In this document: in pieces, positions 63,511-64,000 of the stretch | Layout of the letters: each line of letters starts with the position of its first letter | How positions within the stretch are numbered: the stretch's first letter is position 1 | Assembly: GCA_020137815.1 (NCBI GenBank) | Contig: CM035359.1 | Location: forward strand, 2,850,081-2,914,080 | Length of the DNA stretch: 64,000 nucleotides | Reading direction: 5' to 3' | Source of the DNA: Hormiphora californensis | Lineage: Eukaryota; Ctenophora; Tentaculata; Cydippida; Pleurobrachiidae | The notes under the pieces: model-generated | What the model saw: only the letters and a program-made list of their open reading frames with translations | Told to the model about the DNA's origin: nothing | The model's database searches: none | Translations under genes and position numbers: made by a program

Positions 63511-63937
63511 GGATGGAGGATAAGCATGGAAGATGCCCACACAACACAACTCAGTATAGGGGGTAACACGAGAACTAACTTTTTCGGAGGTACGTTTCAA
63601 ACCCCCTCCCGGCTCCCCCTGTTTCAAATGTTCCATTCAACTTTATTTGTTCCATTCTCACGATATCGACTAGATCTACACTCATTCGTAATCGTTTAAC
63701 CTTTCCTCTGTGCCCTAATTCTCCCCTGCTCCCTCTCTGATTCCTGATCCCTAATTTTCCAAATATAATATTCCCATCCCCTCCCAGTATACGATGGGCA
63801 CGGTGGATCCCAATCAGCCTACTACACACAGGAGAATCTACACAAAAAGATAACCAGCCAGCCTGCATTCAAGAGCGGTAATGTTGAGGAAGCCCTAGTA
63901 AAGGCATTCGTGGAGCTCGATAAGGATATGCAGGAAG
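63511..63937 (+). CDS. PP2C (PPM1-like) protein phosphatase, N-terminal exons, partial
   Basis: Two exons in phase, 63511-63589 and 63788-63937. The first reads GWRISMEDAHTTQLSIGG up to NFFG, and the second continues VYDGHGGSQSAYYT. These are PP2C motifs 1 and 2: MEDAH and the metal-binding Asp of VYDGHGG. PP2C enzymes are Mn/Mg-dependent Ser/Thr phosphatases. GWRxSMEDAH starting close to the N-terminus resembles the PPM1A/B/G group. The first exon and the rest of the catalytic domain are missing; a donor (GTAAGA) at 63938 shows the gene continues rightward out of the window. Confidence 0.88.
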
Positions 63938-64000
63938 GTAAGAGAGTTGGGTGAGATTTTGACTTTTGGAGCGAGATTTTGACTTTTGGGGCGAGATTTG

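Overview
The window is nuclear DNA of a non-vertebrate animal. Genes have many short spliceosomal introns with GT...AG ends. Orthologues of ciliary and lysosomal animal genes (FAM161, TMEM192) are present, the introns are full of (CT)n/(GA)n microsatellites and foldback MITEs, and one rhodopsin-type GPCR is intronless. A sponge or another early-branching marine invertebrate would fit, but no marker settles the phylum.

Layout. 1-3208: a lone minus-strand RhoGEF (DH) exon in otherwise empty sequence. 3209-6808 (-): a five-exon gene for a basic S/T-P-x-K repeat protein with a one-base frameshift. 7173-8267 (-): a single-exon class A GPCR. 9275-10345: a 5'-truncated LINE. 11219-14625: a cluster of DNA-transposon relics, including a 1.37-kb Mutator-like foldback with a 9-bp target duplication. 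15918-20897 (+): an AGXT2-type class III aminotransferase in 13 exons. 21208-26941 (+): a sulfoacetaldehyde acetyltransferase (Xsc-type, ThDP-dependent) in 14 exons. 28027-49344 (+): a long gene for an unrecognised Pro-rich, Gly/Cys-rich, coiled-coil protein, whose 13.6-kb intron holds a stack of nested transposons. 49495-54319 (-): FAM161 in 12 exons. 55113-62087 (+): TMEM192. 63511-63937 (+): the start of a PP2C (PPM1-like) phosphatase that runs out of the window.

The functional centre is the aminotransferase/Xsc pair: two head-to-tail genes only 310 bp apart, each with an N-terminus that looks like a mitochondrial presequence. In bacteria a class III aminotransferase (Tpa) converts taurine to sulfoacetaldehyde, and Xsc cleaves sulfoacetaldehyde to acetyl phosphate and sulfite. 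An intron-bearing version of this pair in an animal suggests a mitochondrial route for taurine (C2-sulfonate) breakdown. That is my main candidate for an undescribed system.

The second theme is mobile DNA. Target-site duplications let several families be delimited exactly: pogo/Tc1-like (TA), piggyBac-like (TTAA), hAT-like (8 bp), Mutator-like (9 bp), a retroposon (13 bp), and a hairpin-ended family whose stems are kept by compensatory substitutions. FAM161 and TMEM192 are divergent, with a 140-bp palindrome between them. FAM161 and the coiled-coil gene converge with their stop codons 150 bp apart. All exon boundaries were worked out by eye from reading frame, splice-site dinucleotides and phase.
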